In this document: piece after piece, positions 36,151 to 46,388 of the stretch
Layout: each line of letters begins with the position of its first letter
Position numbering within the stretch: position 1 is the first letter of the stretch
Source: Heterorhizobium halophytocola
GTDB taxonomy: Bacteria; Pseudomonadota; Alphaproteobacteria; Rhizobiales; Rhizobiaceae
Assembly: GCF_017873095.1 (NCBI RefSeq)
Contig: NZ_JAGGJU010000003.1
Span: 310,001 to 374,000 of the forward strand
Length of the DNA: 64,000 bases
Direction: 5' to 3'
Notes under the pieces: model-generated
What the model was told of the DNA's origin: nothing
What the model saw: the letters and a program-made list of their open reading frames with translations, nothing else
The model's database searches: none
Translations under genes and position numbers: made by a program

Positions 36151-38037
36151 TCAGCGAACCATGGCCTGTTCGGCCAGCTGCTGGTTGATGCTGACACCGT
36201 ACTGGCTCTGCAACTTCTGTACCATCTGGTCGAGGATGTCGTCGCCGGCCGCATTGGCAAGCGCGGTGACCTGGCGGTTGTCGTTTTCCAGAACGTCGGC
36301 GCTCGGCGTGTCGTCCACATGGGTGACGGACAGCACGATCTGGGTCGAAGGGTCGCCGCCGGGGGCGGAGCCCGCGGTGCCGACCGGACCGCTGAAGGCG
36401 GCCGCAATGGCGGCCGGGCCGAGCACGCTGTCCTGCGCGCCGCGCTTCAGGCCGGCCTTGGTCTCGACCGCGATCTTCAGTTCGCCGGCGATGTCGGCAA
36501 GCTTGTCGCCCTTCTGCAGGCGTGCCTTCAGGCTTTCGGCCTTGGCGCCGAGGGCGGTGCGCTGCTGTTCCGTCGTCCAGTCCTTCACCGCCTGGTCATG
36601 CACTTCGTCGAGCGATCGATCGCGGGCTTCCTCGATATTGGTGACGTCGAACCAGAGGAAGCCGTCGGCGCCGATCGACAGCGGCTGGGTTTCGCTGCCG
36701 ACATCGGCCTGGAAGACCTGGGTGACGAGCGTCTTGCCCTGGGGCACGTCGATCGCCTTGCCGTCGCGGTCCTGTCCCTGGCTGTCGATCGCCGGGATCT
36801 TGACGACGTTGAGCTTCAGCTGGCGGGCGACGTCTTCCAGCGTGGCGCCGGAGGCGCGCAGGTCCTCGAAATTGTCATGGACGCTCAGGATGTCGTCGGC
36901 AGCCGCCGTGGTTGCCAGCTGCTGGCGGATCTCGTCCTTCACCTCGTCGAGGCTCTTGACGCGGGTCGGCTTGATATTGGTGACGCGCAGGATCACGGGG
37001 CCGAAGGCGCCGTCGATGACCGGCGTCGTGCCGCCGTCCTTGTCGACCGCGAATGCGGCGTCGGCAAGCGTCTGGTCGGGCATGTTGTCGTGGCTGAAGT
37101 CGCCGAGCAGCACGTCGGTCGGGGTCTTGCCGGTATCGGTGACCAGCTGGTCGAAGGAGGTGCCGGAGGACAGCTTGGCTGCGGCGGCATCCGCCGCCGC
37201 CTTGTCGGCGAAGGTCAGCTGCTCGATCGTGCGGGTGCCGGCAATCTCGAACGACTTCTTGCGCGCCGCGTATTCGTCGGCGATCTGCTGGTCGGTGATG
37301 TCGCCGGGATGGGCGATGTCGGCGGGCTCGAGCTTGACATAGGAGAAGCTGCGATATTCCGGCGCGCGGTAGCGGCTCTTGACGGTGTCGAACCACTTTT
37401 TCAGCACCTCGTCGGAGGGCGCCGGGATCGGATCGATATTGGCATTGGTCAGCAGCAGATAGTCGATGTCGCGGCTTTCGGTGCTGTATTTCGTCATCGC
37501 GTCGACGAGCACCTTCGGCGGCTTGAAGCCGTCGGAGATCGCCTCGACCACCTGGCTGCGCACGGCCACGTCCGAGCGTTCCTTGATATAGTCTTCCTGG
37601 CGGATGCCCGAATTGGCCAGGCGCGAGGCAAACAGCTGCCGGTCGAAGCGACCGTTCGAGCCCTTGAAGGCCGGATCCTCGGCGATCAGCTGCGCCAGCC
37701 GGTCCTGGGACAGCCCCAGATGCATCTCGTCGGCCAGCTGGTCGAGCGAGGCGCCGGCCGAAAGTTCGGCATAGACCTGGTTGACGACGCCGAAGGCGCG
37801 CGCCTGCTCGGTCGTCAGTCTGGTGCCGAACTGCTGGCTGAGGGCATCGAGGCGGCGCTGATAGGCAAAGCGGAATTCATTGGACGAGATCTGCTGGTCG
37901 CCGACCGTCATCACCGTGTCGGCCTGACCCGAGACGAGCGAGCGCGACACGCCCCATACCCCGAAAGAGGCAACGAGCAGCAGCAGCAACAATTTGGCGA
38001 CCCAGGTCTGGGCGGCGTTTCGCAGGGAATCGAGCAT
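36151..38037 (-). CDS. ppiD: periplasmic folding chaperone / peptidyl-prolyl isomerase, PpiD-like
   Basis: A 628-residue membrane-anchored chaperone with one N-terminal helix ([19 protein letters not shown]), typical of PpiD/SurA_N_3 proteins. The N-terminal domain is SurA-like ([30 protein letters not shown]), and a parvulin-type region lies about residues 260-360 ([29 protein letters not shown], then [39 protein letters not shown]). It helps exported proteins leaving SecYEG. Operon head of trpD-trpC-moaC-moeA. Whether the parvulin domain is active cannot be told, as in E. coli PpiD. Confidence 0.92.
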   Translation of the reverse strand: MLDSLRNAAQTWVAKLLLLLLVASFGVWGVSRSLVSGQADTVMTVGDQQISSNEFRFAYQRRLDALSQQFGTRLTTEQARAFGVVNQVYAELSAGASLDQLADEMHLGLSQDRLAQLIAEDPAFKGSNGRFDRQLFASRLANSGIRQEDYIKERSDVAVRSQVVEAISDGFKPPKVLVDAMTKYSTESRDIDYLLLTNANIDPIPAPSDEVLKKWFDTVKSRYRAPEYRSFSYVKLEPADIAHPGDITDQQIADEYAARKKSFEIAGTRTIEQLTFADKAAADAAAAKLSSGTSFDQLVTDTGKTPTDVLLGDFSHDNMPDQTLADAAFAVDKDGGTTPVIDGAFGPVILRVTNIKPTRVKSLDEVKDEIRQQLATTAAADDILSVHDNFEDLRASGATLEDVARQLKLNVVKIPAIDSQGQDRDGKAIDVPQGKTLVTQVFQADVGSETQPLSIGADGFLWFDVTNIEEARDRSLDEVHDQAVKDWTTEQQRTALGAKAESLKARLQKGDKLADIAGELKIAVETKAGLKRGAQDSVLGPAAIAAAFSGPVGTAGSAPGGDPSTQIVLSVTHVDDTPSADVLENDNRQVTALANAAGDDILDQMVQKLQSQYGVSINQQLAEQAMVR

Positions 38038-38477
38038 CGGGACGGCAAACCTCTAGTCTGTGCTTTCAATGGGCAAAGCAGTGGAGGTTCCTTAAAGCAA
38101 AGCGCCGGCGAATTGAAGGGATCTTTGGCGAAAATGGCAGGCGGCCGTCGAGGGCCCGATCCGGACGGTTGCCCAGTCTCGATGCCGCTGCTGTTTCTCG
38201 GAATCTGGACGAGCCAGGCGCTCCATCTCGTCGGCATCTGTCTTCCGGACCTCAGCTCTCTGCGCCGTATCCGGCGGTCCGGCCTTTCGCAATGGGGACA
38301 TATGGTCCTGCTGGCCTCCGGCCCGCTGCTGGTGGGCGAGGTCGACAAGCTGTGGGCGCGCCATCCGCGGAGAGCTTGCCCTGCCGGCCTGGCGAGCCGT
38401 GATCGGTGAATGGCGACGATCGCCTGCCGCGGGACCGGAGAGCCCACGACTGGGCGCGGTCTCTCCGGGTGCAGGTC
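38038..38477. other. gene-free stretch, 440 bp
   Basis: Upstream region of ppiD and 3' flank of the tandem-repeat orphan gene. Frames are open on both strands, but none has a ribosome site, family similarity or normal composition. A plus-strand frame (about 38132-38408) has a short hydrophobic start (MPLLFLGIWTSQALHLVGI) and might be a remnant of a small gene. Confidence 0.4.
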
Positions 38478-39863
38478 CTAACTTTCGTCGTCCTGCTCCG
38501 ACATTTTCCAATTGCGGCTGTACTTGATGACCTTTTTGACCGGTTTATCCCGGAGCTTCAGATTTGCAGCCTGCCAGAGCGCCTGTGCCAGATGGTCACT
38601 GTTTTCGAATTTCGTTCCTGCCAGCGATATTTTGCTTTTCTTGAGCAATGTTTCGCAGGCCGCCTTGCGTCCAGCGGGCTGTTCCTTTTTGGCAACCGCG
38701 ACGGCGAAGTCTTTTAGCTGCTTGTCACTCATAAGCTTCTTCGTGCCGTATATCGTGTGGAAATTGGCACATTCCAGCCGCCTGGCTGCCTTGACGATTT
38801 CGGATTCCGCGCTGGGCACATTCGCCATGTTGCGAACTGGCGCCGCAGGAGGCTGTGCATCACGAGTGGCGAAGTATTCCCGAAGCGAATCATGTTCCGG
38901 ATCTTCCTCAGTGGAATCGTCGCTTTCACCCCACTCCCAATCGTCTGGGTCAAAAGACGTTAGAGAGTCGTCATCACTCTCCTCGACTTCGTAGCGGTCC
39001 GGCGTGTGCTGTTCCACCTCTTCCTTGAATCTGACGAGCCTCTTTTTCATGGCGCGCTTCTTGCGCTGCCCGATGCGATTAGAGTCAGCGATCGACTTGC
39101 GAAGCTGCGCGGCATCCAACTCGCTACCTCCAGGAAGGCTTCGGAAGAGAGCGACGAGATCGTCGATTATTTTTCTCGCTTCTCGCAGGTCCACCGCACT
39201 GCCCTTCTCGAGCGCCTCGATTAGGGCGGCGTCAAGCCGCTTGATGTTTTGCCTGTCTTTGCCCGTGCCTGCAGCGACGACCTCTTGCAGGGTCTTTGCT
39301 GTTAACGTCTGAGGGTCTTTCTGTTTTCCGTCCATCCTGACGCGCTTCTTGGTAGACCGAACGATCATCTGGCGAAGCTGCTCGGCGTTCAAAAGATCGC
39401 CTCCAGGAAGCCTTTGGAAGAGCCTGACGAGGGCTGCGAGTGCCTGACCCGCCAACTTGAACCCTTCCTCACCTCCCTTGCGGTACTCGGTGTAGATGAC
39501 AGAGTTGAGCCGGAGGATGTCTTGCCTGTCTTTGTTCGTGCCTGCATCGACGAGGTCTTGCAGCGCCTCAGCCGTTATCTTCGTGAGGTCTTTCTGCTCT
39601 CCGCCCATCCGGAGGTGATGTTCCCTGAAGATATCGGATTCCCAGAAGGCGGCCATCTTCGTTTGAATGGATGTCTCCAATTTGTAAGCGCGCCGTTTCG
39701 GTTTCAGGTCGTCAATTGTCCACTCTGTATTATAGAAGTCTTCCAGCTGGCGGAATTCCCGCTTCATGTTGCAGAACGCCTTGAGCGCTTCCCACAACCC
39801 ATCTTTCCGTAAGAAAATCTCCTCTGGGATCTCGGGATAATCCTTGGTGCCAAACTTCTTCAT
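38478..39863 (-). CDS. orphan protein with 91-residue tandem repeat and acidic region
   Basis: A 461-residue protein I do not recognise. Two tandem copies of a 91-residue helical unit cover residues 85-175 and 176-268: RMGGEQKD against RMDGKQKD, ALQDLVDAGTNKDRQ against TLQEVVAAGTGKDRQ, and RLPGGDLLNAEQLRQ against SLPGGSELDAAQLRK. A basic patch (QRKKRAMKKR, 267-275) is followed by a very acidic stretch (about 292-326, rich in Asp/Glu/Ser). No signal peptide or membrane segment. A good GGGAG ribosome site precedes the ATG. Lower GC than its neighbours points to transfer. It could be an effector or a phage- or mobile-element protein; nothing proves it. Confidence 0.7.
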   Translation of the reverse strand: MKKFGTKDYPEIPEEIFLRKDGLWEALKAFCNMKREFRQLEDFYNTEWTIDDLKPKRRAYKLETSIQTKMAAFWESDIFREHHLRMGGEQKDLTKITAEALQDLVDAGTNKDRQDILRLNSVIYTEYRKGGEEGFKLAGQALAALVRLFQRLPGGDLLNAEQLRQMIVRSTKKRVRMDGKQKDPQTLTAKTLQEVVAAGTGKDRQNIKRLDAALIEALEKGSAVDLREARKIIDDLVALFRSLPGGSELDAAQLRKSIADSNRIGQRKKRAMKKRLVRFKEEVEQHTPDRYEVEESDDDSLTSFDPDDWEWGESDDSTEEDPEHDSLREYFATRDAQPPAAPVRNMANVPSAESEIVKAARRLECANFHTIYGTKKLMSDKQLKDFAVAVAKKEQPAGRKAACETLLKKSKISLAGTKFENSDHLAQALWQAANLKLRDKPVKKVIKYSRNWKMSEQDDES

Positions 39864-40249
39864 TCAGAGTGATCTCCCGCGCTCATAGCCGTAGAGCGCT
39901 GCTTTATGGCCGCGTTATTGCTAAGTGTCGGCGAACGCGCGGGAGGTTCATGTGGAGAGTGCAGGGGGCATGGATGTGGGGGCAGTGAGCCGGTCGGCGG
40001 GCTATTTGCGGATTGCGCGGGGACCGGCGCGGCACTGGTCAGGTCGTGCGCGAACGACTGGCGTGCGAGACGCCGCGTCGTGGCGAGGCTGCCGAGACGT
40101 CAGGGATACCGAGAGATGTCCGGCGGAGTGGACGAGGGGCGATACCGGTCGCCTTGCCCGCGTCCGCACGCCAACCCAGCGGCATGCCGGCCAAAGAAAA
40201 AGCCCGGCGCGACGGCCGGGCTTGGAGGTCTTCGGGTACTGCGTGCCAA
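39864..40249. other. gene-free stretch, 386 bp
   Basis: Between the orphan gene start and the gltA stop. It has the orphan promoter region and the gltA terminator at 40195-40223. Plus-strand open frames here have Arg/Gly/Cys-rich composition and no ribosome site. Confidence 0.5.
40195..40223 (-). terminator. intrinsic terminator after gltA
   Basis: On the minus strand AAGCCCGGC pairs with GCCGGGCTT across a short loop, followed by TTTTTCTTT. Stem at 40200-40208 and 40215-40223; the T-run is the A-run at 40193-40201 of the plus strand. About 27 bp beyond the gltA stop. Confidence 0.85.
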
Positions 40250-41539
40250 TCAGCGCTTTTCGCAGGGCACGTAGTCGCGCTGGGCAGCACCGGTGTAGAG
40301 CTGGCGCGGACGGCCGATGCGCTGCTGCGGGTCCTCGATCATCTCGTTCCACTGGGCGATCCAGCCGACGGTGCGGGCGAGCGCGAACAGCACGGTGAAC
40401 ATGGTCGTCGGGAAGCCGAGCGCACGCAGCGTGATGCCGGAATAGAAGTCGACATTCGGGTAGAGCTTCTTTTCCTTGAAGTAGGGATCGTTGAGCGCGA
40501 TCTTCTCGAGCTCGAGCGCCACCTGCATCAACGGATCGTCGGCGCGGCCGGTCGCTTCCAGCACCTCGTACATGGTCTTCTGCATGATCTTGGCGCGCGG
40601 GTCGTAGTTCTTGTAGACCCGGTGACCGAAGCCCATCAGACGGAACGGATCGTTCTTGTCCTTGGCACGCTCGATATATTCCGGGATACGGTCGACCGAG
40701 CCGATTTCCGTCAGCATGTTGAGTGCTGCCTCGTTGGCGCCGCCATGGGCAGGCCCCCAGAGGCAGGCAATGCCGGCCGCGATGCAGGCGAACGGATTGG
40801 CGCCAGACGAGCCGGCCAGACGCACGGTAGAAGTCGAGGCGTTCTGCTCGTGATCGGCATGCAGGATGAAGATGCGATCCATGGCGCGGGCCAGAACCGG
40901 GTTCACCTTGTAGTCTTCGCAAGGCACGGCAAAGCACATGCGCAGGAAGTTCGACGCATAGTCGAGGTCGTTCTGCGGATAGATGAACGGCTGGCCGATA
41001 TGGTACTTGTAAGCCATGGCGGCGATCGTCGGCATCTTGGCGATCATGCGCAGCGACGCGACCATGCGCTGGTGCGGATCGGTGATGTCGGTCGAGTCGT
41101 GATAAAAGGCCGAGAGCGCCCCGACGGTGCCGACCATGACGGCCATCGGATGGGCGTCGCGGCGGTAGCCGGTGAAGAAGCGGCTCATCTGTTCGTGCAC
41201 CATCGTGTGGTGAACGACGCGGTCATCGAAATCCTTCTTCTGGGATTCGGTCGGAAGTTCACCGTAGAGCAGCAGGTAGCAGACTTCGAGGAAGTCGCCC
41301 TTTTCGGCCAGCTGTTCGATCGGATAGCCGCGGTGCAGGAGGACACCTTCGTCGCCATCGATATAGGTGATCTTGGATTCGCACGACGCCGTCGAGGTAA
41401 AGCCCGGGTCGTAGGTGAAAGCCCCGGTGTGTTTGTAGAGGGCGCCGATATCAACGACGTCCGGCCCAAGCGTACCTGACTTGACCGAGAGCTCGACCGT
41501 GCTCTCACCCAGTTTAAGTTCAGCGCTTTTTTCCGTCAT
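40250..41539 (-). CDS. gltA: citrate synthase, type II hexameric GltA
   Basis: A 429-residue TCA-cycle enzyme condensing acetyl-CoA and oxaloacetate. Full-length GltA is shown by the N-terminal beta region ([26 protein letters not shown]) and by [21 protein letters not shown]. Active-site segments are [14 protein letters not shown] (His), [19 protein letters not shown] (His) and [18 protein letters not shown] (Asp). The N-terminal extension is that of NADH-sensitive proteobacterial enzymes. GGAGAA precedes the ATG. It is the third citrate synthase homologue in the window and the housekeeping one. Ends with a strong terminator. Confidence 0.97.
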   Translation of the reverse strand: MTEKSAELKLGESTVELSVKSGTLGPDVVDIGALYKHTGAFTYDPGFTSTASCESKITYIDGDEGVLLHRGYPIEQLAEKGDFLEVCYLLLYGELPTESQKKDFDDRVVHHTMVHEQMSRFFTGYRRDAHPMAVMVGTVGALSAFYHDSTDITDPHQRMVASLRMIAKMPTIAAMAYKYHIGQPFIYPQNDLDYASNFLRMCFAVPCEDYKVNPVLARAMDRIFILHADHEQNASTSTVRLAGSSGANPFACIAAGIACLWGPAHGGANEAALNMLTEIGSVDRIPEYIERAKDKNDPFRLMGFGHRVYKNYDPRAKIMQKTMYEVLEATGRADDPLMQVALELEKIALNDPYFKEKKLYPNVDFYSGITLRALGFPTTMFTVLFALARTVGWIAQWNEMIEDPQQRIGRPRQLYTGAAQRDYVPCEKR

Positions 41540-41773
41540 TCTAGTTCTCCAAAGTGGCAGAAGGCGCCCAAAAAAAAGGCGCCACCGGTGAAGCGTAGAC
41601 CTTAGCTATATGAGTTTCGGGCGAATGCCAAGTTCAAGCGCAGGCAAATTGTGCGTTGCGAAAGCTTGGGCCTTAAACTCAGCGTGTGTATGGCGTTGCG
41701 CTCTTTTCGCGCCTGCAACCTGCTGTTAGTTTGGCTTCAATCGCAGAGGTAGGGCGCAGCGGGCCGAAGGGCA

Positions 41774-44203
41774 ATGTCGCTTGGAGAGGGCGTACCACGG
41801 AACGAGCCTGGGAATGCGGCAGCCGACATGTTTCCGGCCCCTGCCGGCGTGTTCGCGCGGCGCTCCCTGACGGCCGCCCGGCTGATGGCGTATCTCGAGG
41901 CCGAGGCCGATCACGGCCACCTCTTCCTGTTCGTGCCGGTCGCCCTTGCCACGGGCGCCGCCTATCATCTTTCCACATCGCAACCGTTCCACCTCCTGCC
42001 CTTGCTGGCCGGCCTTTGCCTCGCCCTGGCGGCGCTCGTCCATCTGCGGGGCAGGGGCGATCTCGCCTGGCGCGTGCCGGCGGCCGCAGCACTGGTCGCC
42101 GGCGGCATGCTGCTGGCGGAAGCGGAAACGCAGCGGTGCCAGACGGTGGTTCTGGACAGCCCGGTGACCACCCATATCCGCGGCATCGTCGATGCGCGCG
42201 AGGTCGATTCGAGTGGCGTGTGGCGCTACCGGATCCATCTCCTCGACACCGCCCAGCCGACGCTGCGGCGGCCGCCCGAGACGGTGCAACTGGTGGCGCG
42301 CAGCCGCCACGATCCGGTTGACATCGGTGCGCCGATCGCCGGCCATGCGCGGTTGAGCCCGCCGTCCGGGCCGGCCTTGCCGCGCCTGCATGATTTTGCT
42401 TTCCCGTCCTATTTCGACGGCCTCGGAGCGATTGGCTATTTTTTAGGCAGTCCTGCGCATATCGCTCCGGAGGCCGCCGTCCTGCCGGACGATCCCGGTC
42501 TGTCGGGGCGGCTGGAAAGACGGCTGGTGGCGCTGCGCTCGGCGATCACCGGACGGATCCGCGCGGTGCTGCCGGGCGACGCCGGCGGTTTTGCCGCGGC
42601 GATCATCACCGGCGAGCGCCGCGGCCTGTCCGATGAGACGACCGAGCAGTTGCGGGTCTCCGGGCTTGCCCATATCATCTCGATCTCGGGCCTGCACATG
42701 GCGCTGGCGGCCGGGCTTTTCTTCGTCGGCCTGCGCATTCTCCTCAGTCTTTCGCCGACGATCGCGCAGCGCTGGCCGACCAAGAAGGTCGCGGCTGCCG
42801 GCGCGCTGATTGCCGCCCTGATCTATCTGCTGATCTCCGGCGCGCAGGTGAGCGCCACCCGCGCCTTCATCATGACAGCGGTCATGCTGGTCGCGGTGAT
42901 GACCGACCGACCGGCCATCAGCCTGCGCAACCTGGCACTGGCGGCGATCGTTGTCGTCATCGTCTGGCCGCACGAGGTGCTGGGGCCGAGCTTCCAGATG
43001 TCCTTTGCCGCCACGGCGGCGCTGATTGCCGGTTATGCCGCCTTGCGCGGACGAAGCCGCCGCGACGGTGTGCTGCCGGCCGGTATCGTCCCCGGGCCGG
43101 TCGGCGCCATGGCCACGGTGATCGGCGCGATCGCGCTGAGTTCGACGATCGGCGGGCTCTCGACCGCGATGTTCGCCGCCGAGCATTTCCACCGGGTCAG
43201 CCTATACGGCCTTCCGGCCAATCTGGGGGCCATGCCGATCGTCTCCTTCATCGTCATGCCGGCCGGACTGGTGGCCATGGTGCTGATGCCGTTCGGGCTG
43301 GACTGGCTGCCGCTGAAGGTGATGGGGCTCGGGCTCGACCTGGTGATCCGGATCGCCGCCACCGTCGCCGGCTGGGGCGGCAATGGCGGCGTCGAGAGGC
43401 TGCCGGGCTGGTTCCTGCCGCTGGCCGTCTGCGGCTTCGTCCTGCTGACATTGCTGCGCACCCGGCTGCGCCATCTGGGCACCGGGCTGATCGCTTTGGC
43501 GCTTTTGGGCCTGATCGCCCTGCCGCGCCAGGCTCCGGGAGACATCCTGATTGCCGAGACCGGCGATCTTGTCGCCTTCACCGGCCCGGCCGGTCTTGCC
43601 ACGAACCGCACACGCCCGCCGTCCTTCCTCTTCGCACAATGGCAGGAGGCGCTGGAGCGCAACGCGCATATGGCGCCCGACCGGCTCGAGGGGAGCGACA
43701 CCCATGCCGGGCTAATGGCGGCTCTGGCCGACCGCGAGACGCCGCTGCCCGCGGTCCGGGCACTGGCGCTGCCGGTGGTGGTGGGCTTGGCCGCCGCGGC
43801 GCGGCAGACACGCGGGCGTTTCGTCTGTTTCGGCAAGGACTTCTGCCTGGGACAGTCAGCCAGCAGGGATGGGGGGAGAGGGCTGCTGGTTGCGACCATC
43901 GAGGACCCCCGTCTGATCGGCCTTGCCTGCGATCACGCCGATATGGTCGTGACGCCGAGGCATCTGCGCTTCGATACCTGCCGGTCCGGCGCCCGGCTGA
44001 TCCATGGCCAAACCCTGCGCATCACCGGAGCGCTTGAAATCACCCCCGACACGGCAAGGCCGGCGCATCTGCAGATCCGGTCCGCCTTTGCCGGCGCTGC
44101 CAGGGCCTGGCAACGCCATCGCCGCTATGACTGGAGAAGCGGGACGTACCGGCCGGCGCCCGTCGAAGCGACGCTGGCGCGGCTCAGTGATAGCGGCGGA
44201 TGA
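41774..44203 (+). CDS. comEC: ComEC/Rec2-family DNA-uptake channel protein
   Basis: An 809-residue polytopic membrane protein. After a short N-terminal part come the first hydrophobic helices ([34 protein letters not shown]), a soluble OB-like (DUF4131) segment around [22 protein letters not shown], then the Competence domain with [43 protein letters not shown] and ten or so helices. The C-terminal ~270 residues follow the ComEC plan, but the metallo-beta-lactamase HxHxDH motif is not visible, as in many alphaproteobacteria. ATG 41774 chosen; ATG 41828 is a possible later start. It overlaps the 3' end of lexA by 20 bp, convergent. Confidence 0.9.
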   Translation: MSLGEGVPRNEPGNAAADMFPAPAGVFARRSLTAARLMAYLEAEADHGHLFLFVPVALATGAAYHLSTSQPFHLLPLLAGLCLALAALVHLRGRGDLAWRVPAAAALVAGGMLLAEAETQRCQTVVLDSPVTTHIRGIVDAREVDSSGVWRYRIHLLDTAQPTLRRPPETVQLVARSRHDPVDIGAPIAGHARLSPPSGPALPRLHDFAFPSYFDGLGAIGYFLGSPAHIAPEAAVLPDDPGLSGRLERRLVALRSAITGRIRAVLPGDAGGFAAAIITGERRGLSDETTEQLRVSGLAHIISISGLHMALAAGLFFVGLRILLSLSPTIAQRWPTKKVAAAGALIAALIYLLISGAQVSATRAFIMTAVMLVAVMTDRPAISLRNLALAAIVVVIVWPHEVLGPSFQMSFAATAALIAGYAALRGRSRRDGVLPAGIVPGPVGAMATVIGAIALSSTIGGLSTAMFAAEHFHRVSLYGLPANLGAMPIVSFIVMPAGLVAMVLMPFGLDWLPLKVMGLGLDLVIRIAATVAGWGGNGGVERLPGWFLPLAVCGFVLLTLLRTRLRHLGTGLIALALLGLIALPRQAPGDILIAETGDLVAFTGPAGLATNRTRPPSFLFAQWQEALERNAHMAPDRLEGSDTHAGLMAALADRETPLPAVRALALPVVVGLAAAARQTRGRFVCFGKDFCLGQSASRDGGRGLLVATIEDPRLIGLACDHADMVVTPRHLRFDTCRSGARLIHGQTLRITGALEITPDTARPAHLQIRSAFAGAARAWQRHRRYDWRSGTYRPAPVEATLARLSDSGG

Positions 44204-44912
44204 GGCCGACGAGCTTGCCCTGGATCTTGACGCGGTCGGGACCGAATATCCGGGTCTCATAGGCCGGATTGGCGGCCTCCAGCGCAATCGAGGCGCCGCG
44301 TCGGCGAAACCGCTTCAGCGTCGCTTCCTCGTCGTCGACCAGGGCGACGATGATGTCGCCGGGGCTGGCGGTCGAGGTGTTGCGAATGATCACCGTGTCG
44401 CCGTCGAGAATGCCGGCCTCGATCATCGAATCGCCGCGCACCTCGAGGGCGTAGTGCTCGCTATTGGCATTGGCCAGCATCTCCATCGGCACCGAGATGT
44501 CGTGGGTGTTGTTCTGGATCGCCGAGATCGGCACACCGGCGGCAATCCTCCCCATCACCGGCACATTGACCGAATTGGAATTGTCGGCCGGCGCGGACTT
44601 GGCGGAGAAATTGACAGGCGGCTGCTTCTTGCCGAGGCTGCCCTCGATCACCGCCGGCTCGAAACCGCCGCGGCGCGGCTGCAGACTGGCCGAATAGGCC
44701 TCCGGCAGCTTGATGACCTCCAGAGCGCGGGCCCGGTTGGGCAGCCGTCGAATGAAGCCGCGTTCCTCCAGCGCCGTGATCAGCCGGTGAATGCCGGATT
44801 TCGAGGCCAGATCGAGCGCGTCCTTCATCTCGTCGAACGATGGAGGAACGCCTGATTCCTTCATGCGCTCGTGGATGAACAGAAGCAGTTCTTGTTGTTT
44901 GCGGGTCAGCAT
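44184..44912 (-). CDS. lexA: LexA repressor
   Basis: A 242-residue SOS repressor/autoprotease. The winged helix is [66 protein letters not shown]. The linker includes a Pro/Lys-rich stretch (about 90-113). The self-cleavage bond lies at Ala125-Gly126 in GRIAAGVPI; catalytic Ser162 is in [10 protein letters not shown] and Lys200 in EEATLKRF. Length and linker are those of rhizobial LexA. The ATG at 44912 gives the family start. A GTTC-N7-GTTC operator lies upstream, so it autoregulates. Its last 20 bp overlap comEC, convergent. Confidence 0.97.
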   Translation of the reverse strand: MLTRKQQELLLFIHERMKESGVPPSFDEMKDALDLASKSGIHRLITALEERGFIRRLPNRARALEVIKLPEAYSASLQPRRGGFEPAVIEGSLGKKQPPVNFSAKSAPADNSNSVNVPVMGRIAAGVPISAIQNNTHDISVPMEMLANANSEHYALEVRGDSMIEAGILDGDTVIIRNTSTASPGDIIVALVDDEEATLKRFRRRGASIALEAANPAYETRIFGPDRVKIQGKLVGLIRRYH

Positions 44913-44955
44913 GAGGTGAGTCCTGCGTGAAACAAATGCAGAACGAACACTATCT

Positions 44956-44970
44956 GTTCCAGTTGTGTTC
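44956..44970. promoter_or_regulatory. LexA (SOS) box upstream of lexA
   Basis: GTTC-CAGTTGT-GTTC is a perfect alphaproteobacterial SOS box (GTTC-N7-GTTC), 44 bp upstream of the lexA start. Another GAAC, seven bases to its left (44945-44948), makes GAAC-N7-GTTC-N7-GTTC. This supports LexA autoregulation. Confidence 0.85.
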
Positions 44971-45152
44971 CGCAAGACATTTAATTTGCGTGATGCGTGC
45001 GACAGTCAAATTGAAGCATCGGGCGTGTCGTGAGGGCAGGCCTGCACTGTTGCTTGGCGAAATGTGCGCCGCAGCATTTCGTTGCTTCCCTCATAGGGAA
45101 ATGTGCGGTAATGTCGCAACCAGAAATTGATCAGTTCAAGATAGGGGGCCTC

Positions 45153-46202
45153 ATGCGTAGCCTGCTTTTCATGCTGACGATCCTTCTGCTGTCCCTGAAT
45201 GTGTCGCTGCAGCCTTCGGTGGCGCACGCGGCCGAGCCCCTGCCGAAGCTGAACCTCGACATATCCAAGACCACCGTATCGGGGCTTTCGAGCGGTGCCT
45301 TCATGGCCGTGCAGCTGGAGACGGCCTTTTCCAGCGCCATTGCCGGGGCCGGGGTGGTGTCGGGCGGCCCCTATAATTGCGCCGAGGACAGCGTCTACAA
45401 AGCGGTGTTCGGCTGCCTCGTGCCGCCGTGGTATATGTACTGGCCGGCCCCGGTGGCCGACGAGAGCTTCGCAGCCTTCAAGACACTGGAAGGCAGGATC
45501 GATCCGCTCTCCGATATCGCCTCCGACAGGATCTATCTTTTTCACGGCACTGCCGACGATACCGTGCGGCGCAAGAGCATGGACGTGCTGGCCGAGGTCT
45601 ATGGCCGTCTCGACGTTCCGGCGGCCAATATCCGCTATGTCACCGATGTCGGCGCAGGGCATGGTTTCCTGACCGATGAAGGGCCGGTCGCCTGTGGCGT
45701 CACCAAGCCGGATTTCCTCAACGACTGCGATATCGACCAGGCGGGCGACATCCTGAAATGGCTCTATGGGGAGCTCGCCCCGCCGGTCGGCCCCACCGGT
45801 GTGGCGGACAATCTGCTGAGCTTCGACCAGTCGGCCTATACCGAGGGGGCGCTCGGCATGGACGATACCGGTTTCGTCTATATCCCCGCCAGCTGCCGGT
45901 CGGGCGCGCCGTGCAGGCTGCATATCGCTCTGCATGGCTGCCAGCAGGGCCGCAAGACGATCGGCGACGCCTATGCGCGGCTCACCGGCTATAATGGCTG
46001 GGCCGAGGCCAATGGCATTGTCGTGCTCTATCCGCAGGCGGTGGTGATCCCGGCCTCGGCATTTTCGCCCTTTGCCGGCAATCCGAAGGGCTGCTGGGAC
46101 TGGTGGGGCTATTCCGCCGACGATTATCTGAGCCGCGATGCGCCGCAACTGGCCGCCATCGCCCGCATGGCCGCAGCGCTGGGGGCGCCGATCCGCCGCT
46201 GA
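45153..46202 (+). CDS. secreted PHB-depolymerase-like esterase
   Basis: A 349-residue exported alpha/beta hydrolase related to extracellular polyhydroxybutyrate depolymerases. The signal peptide is MRSLLFMLTILLLSLNVSLQPSVAHA. The nucleophile motif is VSGLSSGAFMAVQL (G-L-S-S-G), followed by VVSGGPYNCAEDS, the acid in IYLFHGTADDTVR and the catalytic His in VGAGHGF. The C-terminal part (YIPASCRSGAPCRLHIALHGCQQG and GCWDWWGYSADDYLSRDAPQL) is the PHB depolymerase family region. Eight or so Cys suggest disulphides. ATG 45153 is preferred as it yields the signal peptide and has GGGGG upstream. Polymer substrate not proven. Confidence 0.85.
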   Translation: MRSLLFMLTILLLSLNVSLQPSVAHAAEPLPKLNLDISKTTVSGLSSGAFMAVQLETAFSSAIAGAGVVSGGPYNCAEDSVYKAVFGCLVPPWYMYWPAPVADESFAAFKTLEGRIDPLSDIASDRIYLFHGTADDTVRRKSMDVLAEVYGRLDVPAANIRYVTDVGAGHGFLTDEGPVACGVTKPDFLNDCDIDQAGDILKWLYGELAPPVGPTGVADNLLSFDQSAYTEGALGMDDTGFVYIPASCRSGAPCRLHIALHGCQQGRKTIGDAYARLTGYNGWAEANGIVVLYPQAVVIPASAFSPFAGNPKGCWDWWGYSADDYLSRDAPQLAAIARMAAALGAPIRR

Positions 46203-46388
46203 TCGCGGCCTGCTGCCCCGCACAGCACGCCCGGCATGGGATGCACAGCAGTCTGCTGAAACCGCGCGGGCGCCGGTCGCATCCGCTCTCTTCCTGTTTC
46301 GCCGTCTTGACGACTCGGGCGCGTCGTTCTCCTTGTAGCCTCGGTGCCGCCATGTCGCGGCGCGATCAAACAAGCGCGGAGCACGACA

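Noticed and set aside
36319..38409. Plus-strand open frame of about 700 codons opposite ppiD
   Set aside because: Shadow of ppiD; no ribosome site, no motif, Gly/Asp/Val/Arg-rich low-quality composition.
39906..40274. Plus-strand open frame of 122 codons between the orphan gene and gltA
   Set aside because: It overlaps the gltA terminator and gltA itself, and its Cys/Gly/Arg-rich translation has no protein-like character.
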